From NCBI RefSeq assembly GCF_005146945.1, contig NZ_SWMS01000001.1, forward strand, positions 124,001-188,000: a stretch of 64,000 bases of DNA. The letters are read 5' to 3'. Below the pieces are notes generated by a model. It had not been told where the DNA came from. It worked only from the letters and a program-made list of their open reading frames with translations, and made no database searches. Source of the stretch: Prauserella endophytica. GTDB lineage: Bacteria; Actinomycetota; Actinomycetes; Mycobacteriales; Pseudonocardiaceae. Shown here in pieces: positions 53,477 to 61,982 of this stretch; positions within the stretch are counted from its first letter, which is position 1, and the number at the start of each line of letters is the position of its first letter. Made by a program: the position numbers and the translations under genes.

Positions 53477-53827
53477 TTAGCGAACCGGCACGACCGCGCC
53501 AGCCGCCCCATCGTCCGGGTCGTCATCGTCCTGTGAGTTGGCCGCGTCCGTGCCCTGCCGGTGCTTGTCCACCAGCTCCGACAACCGGTCGGCGATCCGC
53601 TCGTCGGCATCGCTCGTGGCCCGCTGGTAGATAAGCGCAGCCCGCAAGTCGTTGTGACCCATCCGCGCTTCGCGCGCCGCCGCCGGAAACCGCGCGGCCT
53701 CCCGCTGACGCTCCGGCCGGCGCACCCGCCGCACGCCACCAACCAGCGAGGCCCTTGGCACCAGCGCGTCATCTCGCAGGCCCCCTTCTCGCCCGGTGAT
53801 CGTCTTACGCCGAGCCGCCCGCATCAA
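53477..53827 (-). pseudogene. Tyrosine integrase C-terminal remnant 1
   Basis: The minus-strand frame ends with GHNDLRAALIYQRATSDADERI, the typical C-terminus of actinobacterial tRNA-targeting integrases (the active-site Tyr lies in AALIYQ). The sequence before it is frameshifted and not family-like; the Arg and His catalytic motifs are missing. It faces the tRNA, as an integrase gene beside its att site should. Confidence 0.8.
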
Positions 53828-53920
53828 GGGCGCCTACGGCGTCGCTACGCGATGAGCTGCGCTCACCCTTGAACCGGCCGCCAGAGCGAAGGGGCCGGGG
53901 AGGAACGGGCGGGCCCAGCC

Positions 53921-54193
53921 TCAGACACCGAGCGCGGACCAATCGGTGGCTGCGATCGCTGCCTGTAGATCCCAGGTTGGCTCGCCTGGTGTCGCCGACC
54001 GGCCGTTTTCGTCCCGGGCGACGACAACAAGGCCGCGCTGCTCACCTCGGAGAACCTCAATCGTGATCTCGATGGTGGTGCCGTCTGCTCGTCTTCGGTG
54101 GGCGCGATATGAGTGAACTATCTGCCAGACATCTGCCTTGGTCACATCGGCCAGTAGTGCGGCGATCTTCTCGTAATCCTGAATGTGAAGCAT
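53921..54193 (-). CDS. Small protein of unknown function inside the first att interval
   Basis: 90 residues (MLHIQDYEKIAALLADVTKA then EITIEVLRGEQRGLVVVARDEN). ATG 54193 is preferred; upstream in-frame starts reach 54247. The mix of helices and a beta hairpin suggests a small folded protein. I recognise no family. It is the only intact-looking frame between the two att copies and may be cargo of the decayed element. Confidence 0.55.
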   Translation of the reverse strand: MLHIQDYEKIAALLADVTKADVWQIVHSYRAHRRRADGTTIEITIEVLRGEQRGLVVVARDENGRSATPGEPTWDLQAAIAATDWSALGV

Positions 54194-54546
54194 GCACGTG
54201 AGCCTAGACTGCACGCGGGCCATTAGCGGGCCATTAAGGCCGGTCAACCACGGTCAACAGCGGCGCCCCGCGCACATACTCGCCCGCAGGTCAGGACCAC
54301 TTTCCAGCATGATCACGCTGGTTCCAAGCTGCGAACGCGGGTTCGATTCCCGTCATCCGCTCTCGTAGCGAAGGCTTAGGTCAGATGTTGTCTACTTCGG
54401 ACCTGGGCCATCGTCGTTTCGCGATCAACTCGGCTCGCGTGCCATTAACGTGCCATAGCGAACCGGCACGGGCGCATCAGCGGCGCCATCGGCCGGTCGT
54501 CATCGTTCTGCGAGTGGACGCCTCCTGACAATCGGCCGGCGATCCG
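54194..54546. other. Intergenic stretch with the second att copy
   Basis: No gene is seen. It holds the duplicated tRNA 3' half at 54324-54362 and, after it, sequence related to that following the real tRNA gene (for example the shared AGCGAACCGGCACG near 53478 and 54457). Confidence 0.65.
54324..54362 (+). repeat. att copy 2 (partial tRNA-Gly duplicate)
   Basis: This copy matches the anticodon-stem-to-discriminator part of the tRNA with one mismatch. The 5' half of a tRNA is absent, so it is not a second functional gene. Confidence 0.85.
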
Positions 54547-54800
54547 CTAGTCGGTATCGCTCGTGACTCGCTGATAGATCAACGCCGCACGCATGTCGTC
54601 TCTGCCCATCAGCGCATCAGGTCCATGGTCGAAGACCCGGCCTTGGACGCTCAGATGTTCCCAGCGTGCGGAGGGCATGGAAGTGTGGCCCGGCGAAGCC
54701 CATATCCACTGCGACCTTGGTCCACTTGGACCGCTGGTTGAAGTGGGCCGACGCAACGCGGTGCCGTCCCGGGCCCGGTGAACAGCAGCGACATGGGTCA
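54547..54800 (-). pseudogene. Tyrosine integrase C-terminal remnant 2
   Basis: On the minus strand, GRDDMRAALIYQRVTSDTD (54547-54606) repeats the integrase C-terminus of remnant 1. In another frame just upstream, GPHFHALRTLGT (54630-54700 region) recalls the HxLRHT active-site motif with its residues changed. It is frameshifted and dead. It stands behind att copy 2 exactly as remnant 1 stands behind att copy 1. Confidence 0.75.
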
Positions 54801-54869
54801 AGGGGCGGCGCGCAAGCCCGCCGCTACCTACCAGCGAAGCCCTGGAACCCACGCGCGACCGGAAAGGCG

Positions 54870-55592
54870 TCAGGCGTCGATGCTCTCGTCGAACGGCACC
54901 CAGATACCGCGGGGATCAAGCAGGAGTATGAGGTCGTCGAGTGCTTCCGTAATCGCAGTCAGCCGTGGCCGCGCCCGCTCGAGGTCCGATATGTAGGCCG
55001 CGATGTCCTGCTTCAGGGACTGAAACCAGCGGGCAAACTTGGGGTCGTCGAGCCGGTCGACAAATTTGACGTAGCTGATGCAGCCGGGATCATCGGCCGG
55101 ACGATCCGGATCGACCATCAGCTCACCCAGGGCCCACTGCTCGCCCCCGAGCAACATGAACGTGAGGTCACCGTCCCTGCTGGAGATCGCGCGCTGCACG
55201 GCGGCGAGCCGACGCACCAGCTGACGGTTCCGTTCCTCGTTACCCATATCGAGCACCCGGACGTGGCGCGATGTGATGTGCACCCAGCACAGATACCTGC
55301 CGATGCGGTACAGCGTCTCATTGATCGCGTAGCCGAGATATCGCTGGCCACGTTGTTCGTCCTCGGAGCTGAACTCTTTGACCTGCTCAGGATCCATAAC
55401 ATTGCGCAGCCGACTCGCCAAGGAGGAGGCGGCGGCCAGTAGTGGCCCGCTGTACCGGTCAGTGTGGTCCCGGCGTTCCTGCCGCCGCTGTTCGAGCAGC
55501 CTGCGACGCTCAAACCGGGCACCCAACACCACCGTGACGAGGGCGCCGCTGACCGACGTGAGCGCAGCAATGACGGCGAGCGCATTCCCCAT
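54870..55592 (-). CDS. Single-pass membrane protein of unknown function (240 aa)
   Basis: An N-terminal membrane span (ALAVIAALTSVSGALVTVVLG) is followed by an Arg-rich juxtamembrane stretch (RFERRRLLEQRRQERRD) and a mainly helical cytoplasmic domain of ~200 residues. ATG 55592 sets the span at the very N-terminus. Similar stand-alone proteins occur scattered in actinomycete accessory regions; I know of no function. It belongs to the block behind the integrase remnants. Confidence 0.7.
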   Translation of the reverse strand: MGNALAVIAALTSVSGALVTVVLGARFERRRLLEQRRQERRDHTDRYSGPLLAAASSLASRLRNVMDPEQVKEFSSEDEQRGQRYLGYAINETLYRIGRYLCWVHITSRHVRVLDMGNEERNRQLVRRLAAVQRAISSRDGDLTFMLLGGEQWALGELMVDPDRPADDPGCISYVKFVDRLDDPKFARWFQSLKQDIAAYISDLERARPRLTAITEALDDLILLLDPRGIWVPFDESIDA

Positions 55593-55793
55593 CCGGGCAA
55601 GCGTACTGCACGGATCTAGCATGGACGTGCTGATTCGCCGATCCGTCCGGCGTGACAGCACAGCGGGGCGAGCATCGGCTTTAACAGCGCCATTCGCCCG
55701 CCACGTGCAGAATCGGCGGAGTCTCACCACACCCATCACGCCGGTGCCCCGACGAATTGGCGTGTCGTGCCATTCGCCGCGCCACGAACGGTC

Positions 55794-56417
55794 TCAAGCG
55801 CGCAGATGCGGCGGGAAGTCAAGCAACAGGTACTCCCTCGCACGCTTGTTGGTCTCGGCCCCGCCCGCATGCACCGAATGCAAGATCCCGTTGTAGACCA
55901 GGTCCCATAGCTCGTGGTTCTGCTGCAAAGCAAAGGTCTTCACGCGCACGGACCCGCCTTGTTTATCGGTCATGTCGATGACGTGCGCGGCGCCGTCAAC
56001 AAATACTTTCACCGTGGTCAACTCATATGTCTTGATGAAGATATCCTTGCCTATGCCGAGCCAATCGGCCCCGGCGGACATTCTTCCAGTTCGCCCGGTC
56101 AGCAGGAACACGAATGGCCACGGTAGCAATATCAACCAGATCCACCAGTACCCAACCCAGCCAAATCCACCCTCCCTGATCACACAAAAGACAACGCCGA
56201 TCAGGGTCAAGGTAAGACCCGCCATCAAACGTCCCGTGCGGTCAGGGTAGAACCATTCGAGCATTCGACCCTCGCCAGGCGGCGGCTGCATTACCTTCGA
56301 GATTGCGGCTCCCTGGCGGCGACCAGGTTTGGCGCCTTCCGCATCCAATGGAGCACGAGGCGGGCGCGGCTCACCCGTCAGAAGGTCGGGTTTCGGGGGA
56401 AGGCTAGAGATATCCAT
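55794..56417 (-). CDS. Two-span membrane protein of unknown function (207 aa)
   Basis: A proline-rich cytoplasmic leader (1-60) precedes two membrane segments (LMAGLTLTLIGVVFCVI and VGYWWIWLILLPWPFVFLL). A C-terminal domain (GKDIFIKTYELTTVKVFVDG then VRVKTFALQQNHELWDLVYN) resembles a PH-like or regulatory fold. It lies 8 bp after the WXG-type gene on the same strand, so it is probably co-expressed with that cluster. Confidence 0.68.
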   Translation of the reverse strand: MDISSLPPKPDLLTGEPRPPRAPLDAEGAKPGRRQGAAISKVMQPPPGEGRMLEWFYPDRTGRLMAGLTLTLIGVVFCVIREGGFGWVGYWWIWLILLPWPFVFLLTGRTGRMSAGADWLGIGKDIFIKTYELTTVKVFVDGAAHVIDMTDKQGGSVRVKTFALQQNHELWDLVYNGILHSVHAGGAETNKRAREYLLLDFPPHLRA

Positions 56418-56425
56418 ACGAACGC

Positions 56426-57685
56426 CTAGAACAGGTCGCCAAAGAAGTCACCGACGGCCTTTCCCGCCTTGCCGATCATGTTGCCTGCGTCGGAGAGGCG
56501 ATCTCCGGCCCAATCCACCGCGTCACCTGCCATGTCGGCGATATCGTCACCCCACTCTTCAATAACGAAGCCGACTCCCGCCGAGACCACTGCGCCACCT
56601 GCGACGGCCCAGCCTACTGGCCCTCCAGCGGCGGCGATCCCCGCGGTAGCCAACGAACCAGCAACGAAGCCACCAACACCGGAAGACACCGCGGTCGGCG
56701 CGTCCTTGCCACCTGCGATGTCGAGTCCGATCCCAAGACCGGTGATGACGCCGCCCACAATCGGAAGCTTACTTCCTACCTTTGTCGCTCCACGCAAAAT
56801 ATGATTCGCAATTGGTTTCTGCGCCTGTTTGAAGTCAAGGTTTGTGGTCAATATGGATTTGACATTGGAGGGAAGTCTGTCGACCATACGGGCCGTTCGC
56901 GTCGCCACCGCCTTGTTCAGCTCCGCCTGCTTGGCGAGCCGCCGCTCGATCTCCAGGGCATCGGCGCGCACCTGCGCGAACGGATTCGTCCGACCGCTCT
57001 TGGCGTAGGCCGCAGCCCGCTCGATCGCCGGGTCCATGGCCCTCGCCGCGGCTCGGAAGTTGCTCGTGCGCTGCGCGACCGCGCCCGCAAGTCCGGTCGA
57101 GATGTCCGCGATGTTGATCGGCGCCTTCTCCGCGTACCCCTTCGCGAACTTGACGAAGGTGTTCTGCGAATCGATGAAGCTCTGGCGCGCCGGGGTCGCG
57201 ACGCGTTCCGCTTCGACGTACGCCTTGACCTGCTGCGCATGAGCGGACTGCGCTTGCGTCGCCTGGTCGTGGATCTGCTGCTGACGTGGCGTCGGTTCCT
57301 TGTCGGTGGGCAGGGGAGCCGGAGCGGCCGGTGCCGGCCCGGGCTCCTCAATGATGTGGCCGTTGACGGTCAGGCCGCCCGCGCGGGCGATCTCGAGTGC
57401 CTGAGACATCCGCGACTTCGCCGTGTCGACGTCGTCGGCGTGCGAGTTCAGCGCGGCAGTGGTGCCGTTGAGGTCACCGACCAGTCCATCGATCTGCTGA
57501 CCGAACCGAGTCATCGTCGACCGGAAGCCGTCCGACGCAGGCCCAGTCCATGTCGACTCCGAGTCACCACGGGCTCCATAGACCTGCGAACCCGTTCCGT
57601 GCGCCTCACCGGCTCGGGTCGACAACCACTGCGCCACCGTGCGGATGCTCGCCGCATTCGACTTGATCTCGGTATCGCTCGGCAT
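56426..57685 (-). CDS. WXG100-type ESX substrate with C-terminal glycine-rich hydrophobic domain
   Basis: 419 residues. The N-terminal ~100 form a helical hairpin with W46-T-G48 at the turn (DSESTWTGPASDGFRSTM), as in WXG100 secretion substrates. A Pro/Ala linker (~125-150) and long helical middle follow. The C-terminal ~110 are hydrophobic and Gly/Ala-rich (GVGGFVAGSLATAGIAAAGG, WAVAGGAVVSAGVGFVIEEW) with amphipathic tail repeats, as in pore-forming or pre-toxin regions. ATG 57685 is used; the upstream open frame is not WXG-like. No secretion machinery is in the window. A toxin role is inference. Confidence 0.72.
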   Translation of the reverse strand: MPSDTEIKSNAASIRTVAQWLSTRAGEAHGTGSQVYGARGDSESTWTGPASDGFRSTMTRFGQQIDGLVGDLNGTTAALNSHADDVDTAKSRMSQALEIARAGGLTVNGHIIEEPGPAPAAPAPLPTDKEPTPRQQQIHDQATQAQSAHAQQVKAYVEAERVATPARQSFIDSQNTFVKFAKGYAEKAPINIADISTGLAGAVAQRTSNFRAAARAMDPAIERAAAYAKSGRTNPFAQVRADALEIERRLAKQAELNKAVATRTARMVDRLPSNVKSILTTNLDFKQAQKPIANHILRGATKVGSKLPIVGGVITGLGIGLDIAGGKDAPTAVSSGVGGFVAGSLATAGIAAAGGPVGWAVAGGAVVSAGVGFVIEEWGDDIADMAGDAVDWAGDRLSDAGNMIGKAGKAVGDFFGDLF

Positions 57686-57707
57686 CGCTGTCCCCCCAGA
57701 GACTTTC

Positions 57708-57992
57708 TCAGCGTCCGCCGGCCTTCTCGACATCGGCGCGGCTGTCCTGCTCGGCCGTTTCGTACGCCTCACGGCCCGAGTCGACGGCATCACCGGCGGC
57801 ACCGCATCCTTCGACCACACCGGCGAGCGAGGTCGACAAGGCACCCACGAGCCCGTTGACAACTCCGCTGATCTCACCCGCGTCGGGAGGTGGCGGCGGC
57901 GAAGCCGCTCCTTCTTCCAAGGAGTTGGCGCCGTTGCGAAGCTTCGAGGCGATGCCGTCCAGGCCTCCAGGGTCGGCTGCGTATCCGTTCAC
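57708..57992 (-). CDS. Small ESX-associated helical protein with YxxxE motif
   Basis: 94 residues, two predicted helices around a poly-proline stretch. Near the C-terminus, AYETAEQDS holds a YxxxE motif, the general ESX (type VII) secretion signal. GTG 57992 has GGGGGA upstream and overlaps the preceding stop (GTGA). It sits 22 bp before the WXG gene and is probably its secretion partner, like the EsxAB/PE-PPE pairs. Confidence 0.68.
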   Translation of the reverse strand: MNGYAADPGGLDGIASKLRNGANSLEEGAASPPPPPDAGEISGVVNGLVGALSTSLAGVVEGCGAAGDAVDSGREAYETAEQDSRADVEKAGGR

Positions 57993-58342
57993 GACTGTCC
58001 CCCTGAAACGGGCGCCTCCTGCCGTTGTTCGTCGGGCAGCACCGCGTTCCACAGCACTTCGGTCGCCCCGCTGCCACTGACGATCTGTTCCAGGTATTCG
58101 CTGCGCACCGAGAGCCACGGCTGCCGCTCGCCGCATCCTTCGACGAGCGCTTCCACTGACGTGTACGCGAGAACGACCAGCCGCCCGTCCTCGAGGCGCC
58201 GGAGCTCGACGGTCGCTTCCGCATCCCCCTGTCGCACCCGTTCGGACGGGAGGTAGACCAGGTCCGTCTCCGTAGCGCCCTCGTCCAAACCGATCACCGG
58301 CGGAGTCGGGACATTCCGTGCTGTCGAGTCGTCGCCGGGCAC
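57989..58342 (-). CDS. SAV_915/SseB-like small protein, first gene of the ESX-substrate cluster
   Basis: 117 residues (ETDLVYLPSERVRQGDAEAT, RRLEDGRLVVLAYTSVEALVE, CGERQPWLSVRSEYLEQI). The layout resembles the SAV_915-type proteins often placed next to WXG100 genes in actinomycetes. GTG 58342 is preceded by GAGGGGAGA. Its stop overlaps the next start. Role unknown; a chaperone or immunity function is possible. Confidence 0.62.
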   Translation of the reverse strand: MPGDDSTARNVPTPPVIGLDEGATETDLVYLPSERVRQGDAEATVELRRLEDGRLVVLAYTSVEALVEGCGERQPWLSVRSEYLEQIVSGSGATEVLWNAVLPDEQRQEAPVSGGQS

Positions 58343-58488
58343 GTCGTCTCCCCTCGTCGTGTCCCAGTTCAGAGATACACACCCTGTGACCAGGCAACCT
58401 GATGCCCATGGTCTTCGGCGGGGGGCTAACACGACGTGACGCAACGTGCCCGGGTCTTGACGAAAAGCGACCGAAGGGGCGACTGCGG

Positions 58489-59217
58489 TCAGCGGGCGCG
58501 ATAAATCGACACGTGTTTCGTGCTCGTGGCGTCGAACGGTCGGCGGTCCCAGTCTCCGTGGCGGTGCCCGAGCCGGAGGCCCGCCAGCTGCGCCATCAGG
58601 TCGAGTTCCGCAGGCCACGCGTAGCGCAGCGCCGCCGGGCGCAGCTGGTTTCCCTGTTCGGTCACGGTCACGTGCTGCGAGTCGACGCGCTGGTGCACCG
58701 GGTCGTGCCGCGCGATCTCATAGCTCGCCGATTCCCCTGTCACCGCCAGTGGCCGGACGTGGCGATCGAACCGTCCAGGGTCTGGGACGAAGCACTCCAG
58801 CACGAACGAGCCGCCGGGCTGCAGCACCCGGGCCACAGCGCGGAAGCAATCGACCTGCCTGGCCTGCGTGAGCAAGGCGAAGAAGCTGTTGGCCACCACG
58901 TAGACCAGCCGGAACGACCCCTCCACGGGCACATCGGCCATGTCGCCGACGGTGACGTGGATGGCCTGGCCGCCCGGCTTGTCGCGCATCCGCGCCACCA
59001 TCGCCTCGGAGGCATCGACGCCGGCCACCTCGACGCCACGCGCGGCGAGTGGCACCGCCACCCGGCCGGTGCCGATCCCCAGCTCCAACGCCCGCCCGTC
59101 CTGCGCGAGGCTCGCCAGCAGCTCGACCGCGGGCGCCACGTCGGAACCACCGAACCGATCGTCGTACACCGACGCCCACGCCTCGCCATAGGAAGCCGGA
59201 TCCTCGAACCGGGGCAC
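58489..59217 (-). CDS. Class I SAM-dependent methyltransferase
   Basis: 242 residues. Motif I is ALELGIGTGRVAVPLAARG, followed by VAGVDASEAMVARM and VTVGDMADVPVEG (SAM ribose and adenine contacts). The last third is less conserved and carries the substrate site. The type resembles small-molecule methyltransferases. It lies 3 bp downstream of an SDR gene and is surely co-transcribed with it. Confidence 0.88.
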   Translation of the reverse strand: MPRFEDPASYGEAWASVYDDRFGGSDVAPAVELLASLAQDGRALELGIGTGRVAVPLAARGVEVAGVDASEAMVARMRDKPGGQAIHVTVGDMADVPVEGSFRLVYVVANSFFALLTQARQVDCFRAVARVLQPGGSFVLECFVPDPGRFDRHVRPLAVTGESASYEIARHDPVHQRVDSQHVTVTEQGNQLRPAALRYAWPAELDLMAQLAGLRLGHRHGDWDRRPFDATSTKHVSIYRAR

Positions 59218-59220
59218 CGC

Positions 59221-60039
59221 TCAACCCCTCGGGCGCCAGCGGCCGAAGCCGCCCTCGGTGTTGATGACCTGACCCGTCACCCAACGGGCTTCGTCGGTCA
59301 CCAACCAGCTGATCAGCCGCGCCGGGTCGTCCGGCTCGCCGTAACGGCCGAACGGGAACATCGGGGCCACCATGCGCCACATGTCCTCGGTCAGGTAACC
59401 CGTGTCGACCGGGCCGGGGTTGACCGTGTTGAGCCGGATTCCCTGATCCGCCAACTGATCGGCGAGCGTGACCGTGATGCCTTCGAGCGCGGCCTTCGCG
59501 GCCCCGTACGCGACCTCGCCCGGCAACGGGCCGAGGCTCTGCCCCGAGGTCAGGAAGATCGCAGCGCCGCCTTCGCGACCGTCGTGCTGGTTGGCGAAGG
59601 CCTGCGCGAGCAGGATGCAGGACCGGGCGTCGACGGCCCAGTGCCGGTCGAGCTCGACGGCGGACAGTTCGCCGAGCGGCCCGTCGGCACCGGTCAGCGC
59701 GTGATTGCACACCAGGATGTCCACGTGCCCGAACTCGGCGACGGCCGCGTCCACGATCCGTTGCGGTGACTCGGGTTCGGCGAGATCGGCGTGCCCGTGC
59801 GCGACCTTCGCGGCACTGCCGGTGAGGCACGAGCGCACGCCGTCCAGCACCGCGTCGAGATCGTCGGCGCCCCAGTCCTGCTCGCGATCGTGCGGCTGAA
59901 AGTGCTGCAGGAACACGCTCGCGCCGTAAACTGCCAGGCGGCGGGCGATCGCGTACCCGATGCCACCGCGCCTGCTCACCCCGGTCACCACCGCGACCCG
60001 GCCCTCCAGCGGACGGGGATCTCGTTCCAGTTCACTCAT
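59221..60039 (-). CDS. SDR family oxidoreductase
   Basis: About 272 residues. The cofactor loop is VAVVTGVSRRGGIGYAIARRL; catalytic Ser in FLTSGQSLGPLPGEVAYGAAKAALEG (in part) with Y-x3-K; and the C-terminal GRYGEPDDPARLISWLV with VTGQVINTEGGF. This is the 3-oxoacyl-ACP-reductase-like SDR group. ATG 60039 is used; ATG 60051 is an alternative. It forms a pair with the methyltransferase and is divergent from the next gene. Confidence 0.88.
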   Translation of the reverse strand: MSELERDPRPLEGRVAVVTGVSRRGGIGYAIARRLAVYGASVFLQHFQPHDREQDWGADDLDAVLDGVRSCLTGSAAKVAHGHADLAEPESPQRIVDAAVAEFGHVDILVCNHALTGADGPLGELSAVELDRHWAVDARSCILLAQAFANQHDGREGGAAIFLTSGQSLGPLPGEVAYGAAKAALEGITVTLADQLADQGIRLNTVNPGPVDTGYLTEDMWRMVAPMFPFGRYGEPDDPARLISWLVTDEARWVTGQVINTEGGFGRWRPRG

Positions 60040-60085
60040 CGCCGCGATCATGACATGCGGCCGGCCGAATGGAGACCCGCTGAAC

Positions 60086-60733
60086 GTGCACCCTGTCTGG
60101 GACTCGCTCGAGGTCGAGCTGAACCGGTTGCTCGACGAGAAGCCCTGCCCGCTGACCAGGTTTCCCGATACCCGCGTTGACGACCACCGGCTGCCGCCGT
60201 TCGGCGTTCAGCTCGCGCCTTGGGCGTTGAGCGTGGCCGAGGAGCTGCATGCCCGGTTCGGCGACGACGTCGAACTGACCGTTGGTGCGCTGTCCTTCCC
60301 ACCGCGCGGCGCCCGGGTTCCGGTGCCGGTGCCCGATGCGCCGCTCGGGGATTCTGCCGAACTGACCGTTGAGCTGAACGGACCGCTGTCCATCAGGTCC
60401 GGCCACACGGGCAGGCACGGGCTGCGCCTCACCAACCACACCGACCAGAGTGTGACGGTCCGAACGGGCAGGCACCTGACGGCGGTGGTCGTTGATCCCG
60501 CAACCCATCACGTGGTCGGCGGGTTTGCCGGTGCGCACCGTGGACCGTACGTCCGCTTCAAGGTCCCCAGTGGGGCAACGCGGGTGATCCCGCTGCTCGT
60601 CGGCACGGCGAGCTTAGACCGGGCGCTCGGCTACGCCATCCCGCCGGGCGAGTGGGCCCTGCGCACCGTCGTCGCGCTGGACGACGGCCGCAGCCTGCTC
60701 ACACCCGCCTTGCCGTTCACCGTCACCGAGTAG
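60086..60733 (+). CDS. Protein of unknown function with beta-rich domain
   Basis: 215 residues. The sequence is mostly beta strands (LTVELNGPLSIRSGHTGRHG, VTVRTGRHLTAVVVDPATHH, YAIPPGEWALRTVVALDDG), suggesting an Ig-like fold. GGAGA precedes GTG 60086 by 10 nt; ATG 60050 is an alternative that would overlap the divergent SDR gene. No signal peptide is seen. I cannot assign a family. Confidence 0.62.
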   Translation: MHPVWDSLEVELNRLLDEKPCPLTRFPDTRVDDHRLPPFGVQLAPWALSVAEELHARFGDDVELTVGALSFPPRGARVPVPVPDAPLGDSAELTVELNGPLSIRSGHTGRHGLRLTNHTDQSVTVRTGRHLTAVVVDPATHHVVGGFAGAHRGPYVRFKVPSGATRVIPLLVGTASLDRALGYAIPPGEWALRTVVALDDGRSLLTPALPFTVTE

Positions 60734-60769
60734 CTACGGCTCCACCCAGCCCAACCGGAGATGTCGAAC

Positions 60770-60985
60770 ATGAGTGACGCGGTCCCGTGCCCCAGATGCC
60801 ACGGTCAGGGCGTTGTCCTTACGGCCAAGATCGTTCGAACGCAGGAACTGATCCGCATCTGCGACGAGTGCGACGCCGTGTGGCCGCCCGACGCTGACCT
60901 CGATGTCCGTCGTTTCGTCGATTTCGGCACCTACATGGAGCGCCAAGGATTTCCCGGACTCTGGGACGAGATCGTCGAGCTGTGA
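60770..60985 (+). CDS. Small CxxC zinc-ribbon-like protein
   Basis: 71 residues. CPRCHGQGVV and ICDECDAVWPPD provide two CxxC pairs of a zinc ribbon. The rest is acidic (DIVEL-type end). ATG 60770 has GGAG 9 nt upstream; ATG 60761 lies too close to that site. Function unknown. Confidence 0.65.
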   Translation: MSDAVPCPRCHGQGVVLTAKIVRTQELIRICDECDAVWPPDADLDVRRFVDFGTYMERQGFPGLWDEIVEL

Positions 60986-60987
60986 CG

Positions 60988-61548
60988 CTACGGCTCCCGC
61001 CAGCCCGCCCTGGCGAGGATCTCGAAGATCACCGGGCGTTTGGCCTCGGCGTAGTAGTTGATGTCCCGCCATTCGCGCTGGGCCAGCTCGCGCTTGGTGG
61101 CCTCGTACAGTTCGCGGTCACCCGCGTCGGCGCGGAGCCGGTCACGGAAGGCCAGGTACCGGTGCACCTCGACGTGGTCGGGCGGGTAGCAGTGAAGGTT
61201 CACGGGCTCGTCGGGCTCGCCCGCGCGGAAGCAGCGGTGGCCTGGTTCCCGCACCCGCAGGTCGTAGCCCGCCGCTTCGAGAGCAGGCAGGTAGGCCGGT
61301 TCGTCGTCGGGATCGGCGATGCCCACCACGATGTCGATGATCGGTTTCGCCGCAAGCCCTGGCACGGACGTCGAGCCGATGTGCTCGATGAGCCTCGCCC
61401 GGTCGCCGAGGATCCTGCGCAGTTCCGCGGCGCGGGCCTCGTAGTGGGCAGGCCAGGCGGGGTCGTAGTCGGCGAGGGTGACCGTGGTCGGGCTGAGCCC
61501 GCGCACGAGCATGCCGGACAGCTTCTCGTCGTCGAGTTCTTCGGACAT
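60988..61548 (-). CDS. GrpB family (UPF0157) nucleotidyltransferase-fold protein
   Basis: 186 residues. The fold marks are IEHIGSTSVPGLAAKPIIDIVVGI (the GSTSVPGLAAKPIIDI core) and VNLHCYPPDHVEVHRYLAFRD. GrpB proteins share the polymerase-beta-like fold; activity is uncertain. It converges on the CxxC gene with 2 bases between their stops. Confidence 0.88.
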   Translation of the reverse strand: MSEELDDEKLSGMLVRGLSPTTVTLADYDPAWPAHYEARAAELRRILGDRARLIEHIGSTSVPGLAAKPIIDIVVGIADPDDEPAYLPALEAAGYDLRVREPGHRCFRAGEPDEPVNLHCYPPDHVEVHRYLAFRDRLRADAGDRELYEATKRELAQREWRDINYYAEAKRPVIFEILARAGWREP

Positions 61549-61766
61549 CGGTGTACCTCCAAGCAGGTTGAGATCATGTCCTGGCCGGTTTTCGGGCTCA
61601 TCACAGTTCAGGGTGTAGCGCTGGTCCGCCGGCTGCTTTCGATTGCTTAGAACTGCGGCGACTCCTTCCAGGCGAACAACTCGGATGAATCGGCCCGGAT
61701 CGCCAGTGCTTCTGGAAGCGGCAACGCGATCGCTCCGCTCGCGGATCGGCGCCGGCCGTCTCTCCT

Positions 61767-61789
61767 AACCTAGGTTCCTAGCATGCTAG
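61767..61789. promoter_or_regulatory. Two adjacent palindromes, RHH operator candidate
   Basis: AACCTAGGTT (61767-61776) and CTAGCATGCTAG (61778-61789) are both perfect palindromes. They cover the promoter of the RHH gene, whose TAGCAT -10 is at 61787-61792. Paired sites are typical for ribbon-helix-helix dimers binding cooperatively. Confidence 0.7.
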
Positions 61790-61798
61790 CATCGCGAC

Positions 61799-61981
61799 GT
61801 GAGCACCGATGAGGTCAAGCAGTTCAACGTGTACCTGCCGGTGGAGCTGATCAAGCGCGTCAAGCACCACGCAGTCGAATCGGAGCGATCGCTGAGCTCG
61901 ATCGTGACTGAGGCACTGGCGACCTATCTGGACCAAGCAGACGGCTCACAACCCGGATCCAGCGAGAGGATGAAGAACTGA
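61799..61981 (+). CDS. Ribbon-helix-helix (CopG/Arc-like) DNA-binding protein
   Basis: 60 residues. The fold is KQFNVYLPVELIKRVKHHAV then SLSSIVTEALATYLDQA: one N-terminal beta strand and two helices. Its GTG start lies 6 nt after TAGCAT, suggesting a leaderless mRNA. It probably represses its own operon through the two palindromes upstream. It is followed after 1 bp by a VOC gene rather than by a toxin. Confidence 0.82.
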   Translation: MSTDEVKQFNVYLPVELIKRVKHHAVESERSLSSIVTEALATYLDQADGSQPGSSERMKN

Positions 61982-61982
61982 C

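Noticed and set aside
53400-54362. Second tRNA-Gly gene at 54.3 kb
   Set aside because: Only the anticodon-to-acceptor 3' half is present. There is no D arm or 5' acceptor strand, and the anticodon stem is damaged. It is an att copy.
54870-58342. A complete type VII secretion system
   Set aside because: No EccB/C/D/E or mycosin gene is present. Only substrate-like genes and unassigned membrane proteins are seen.
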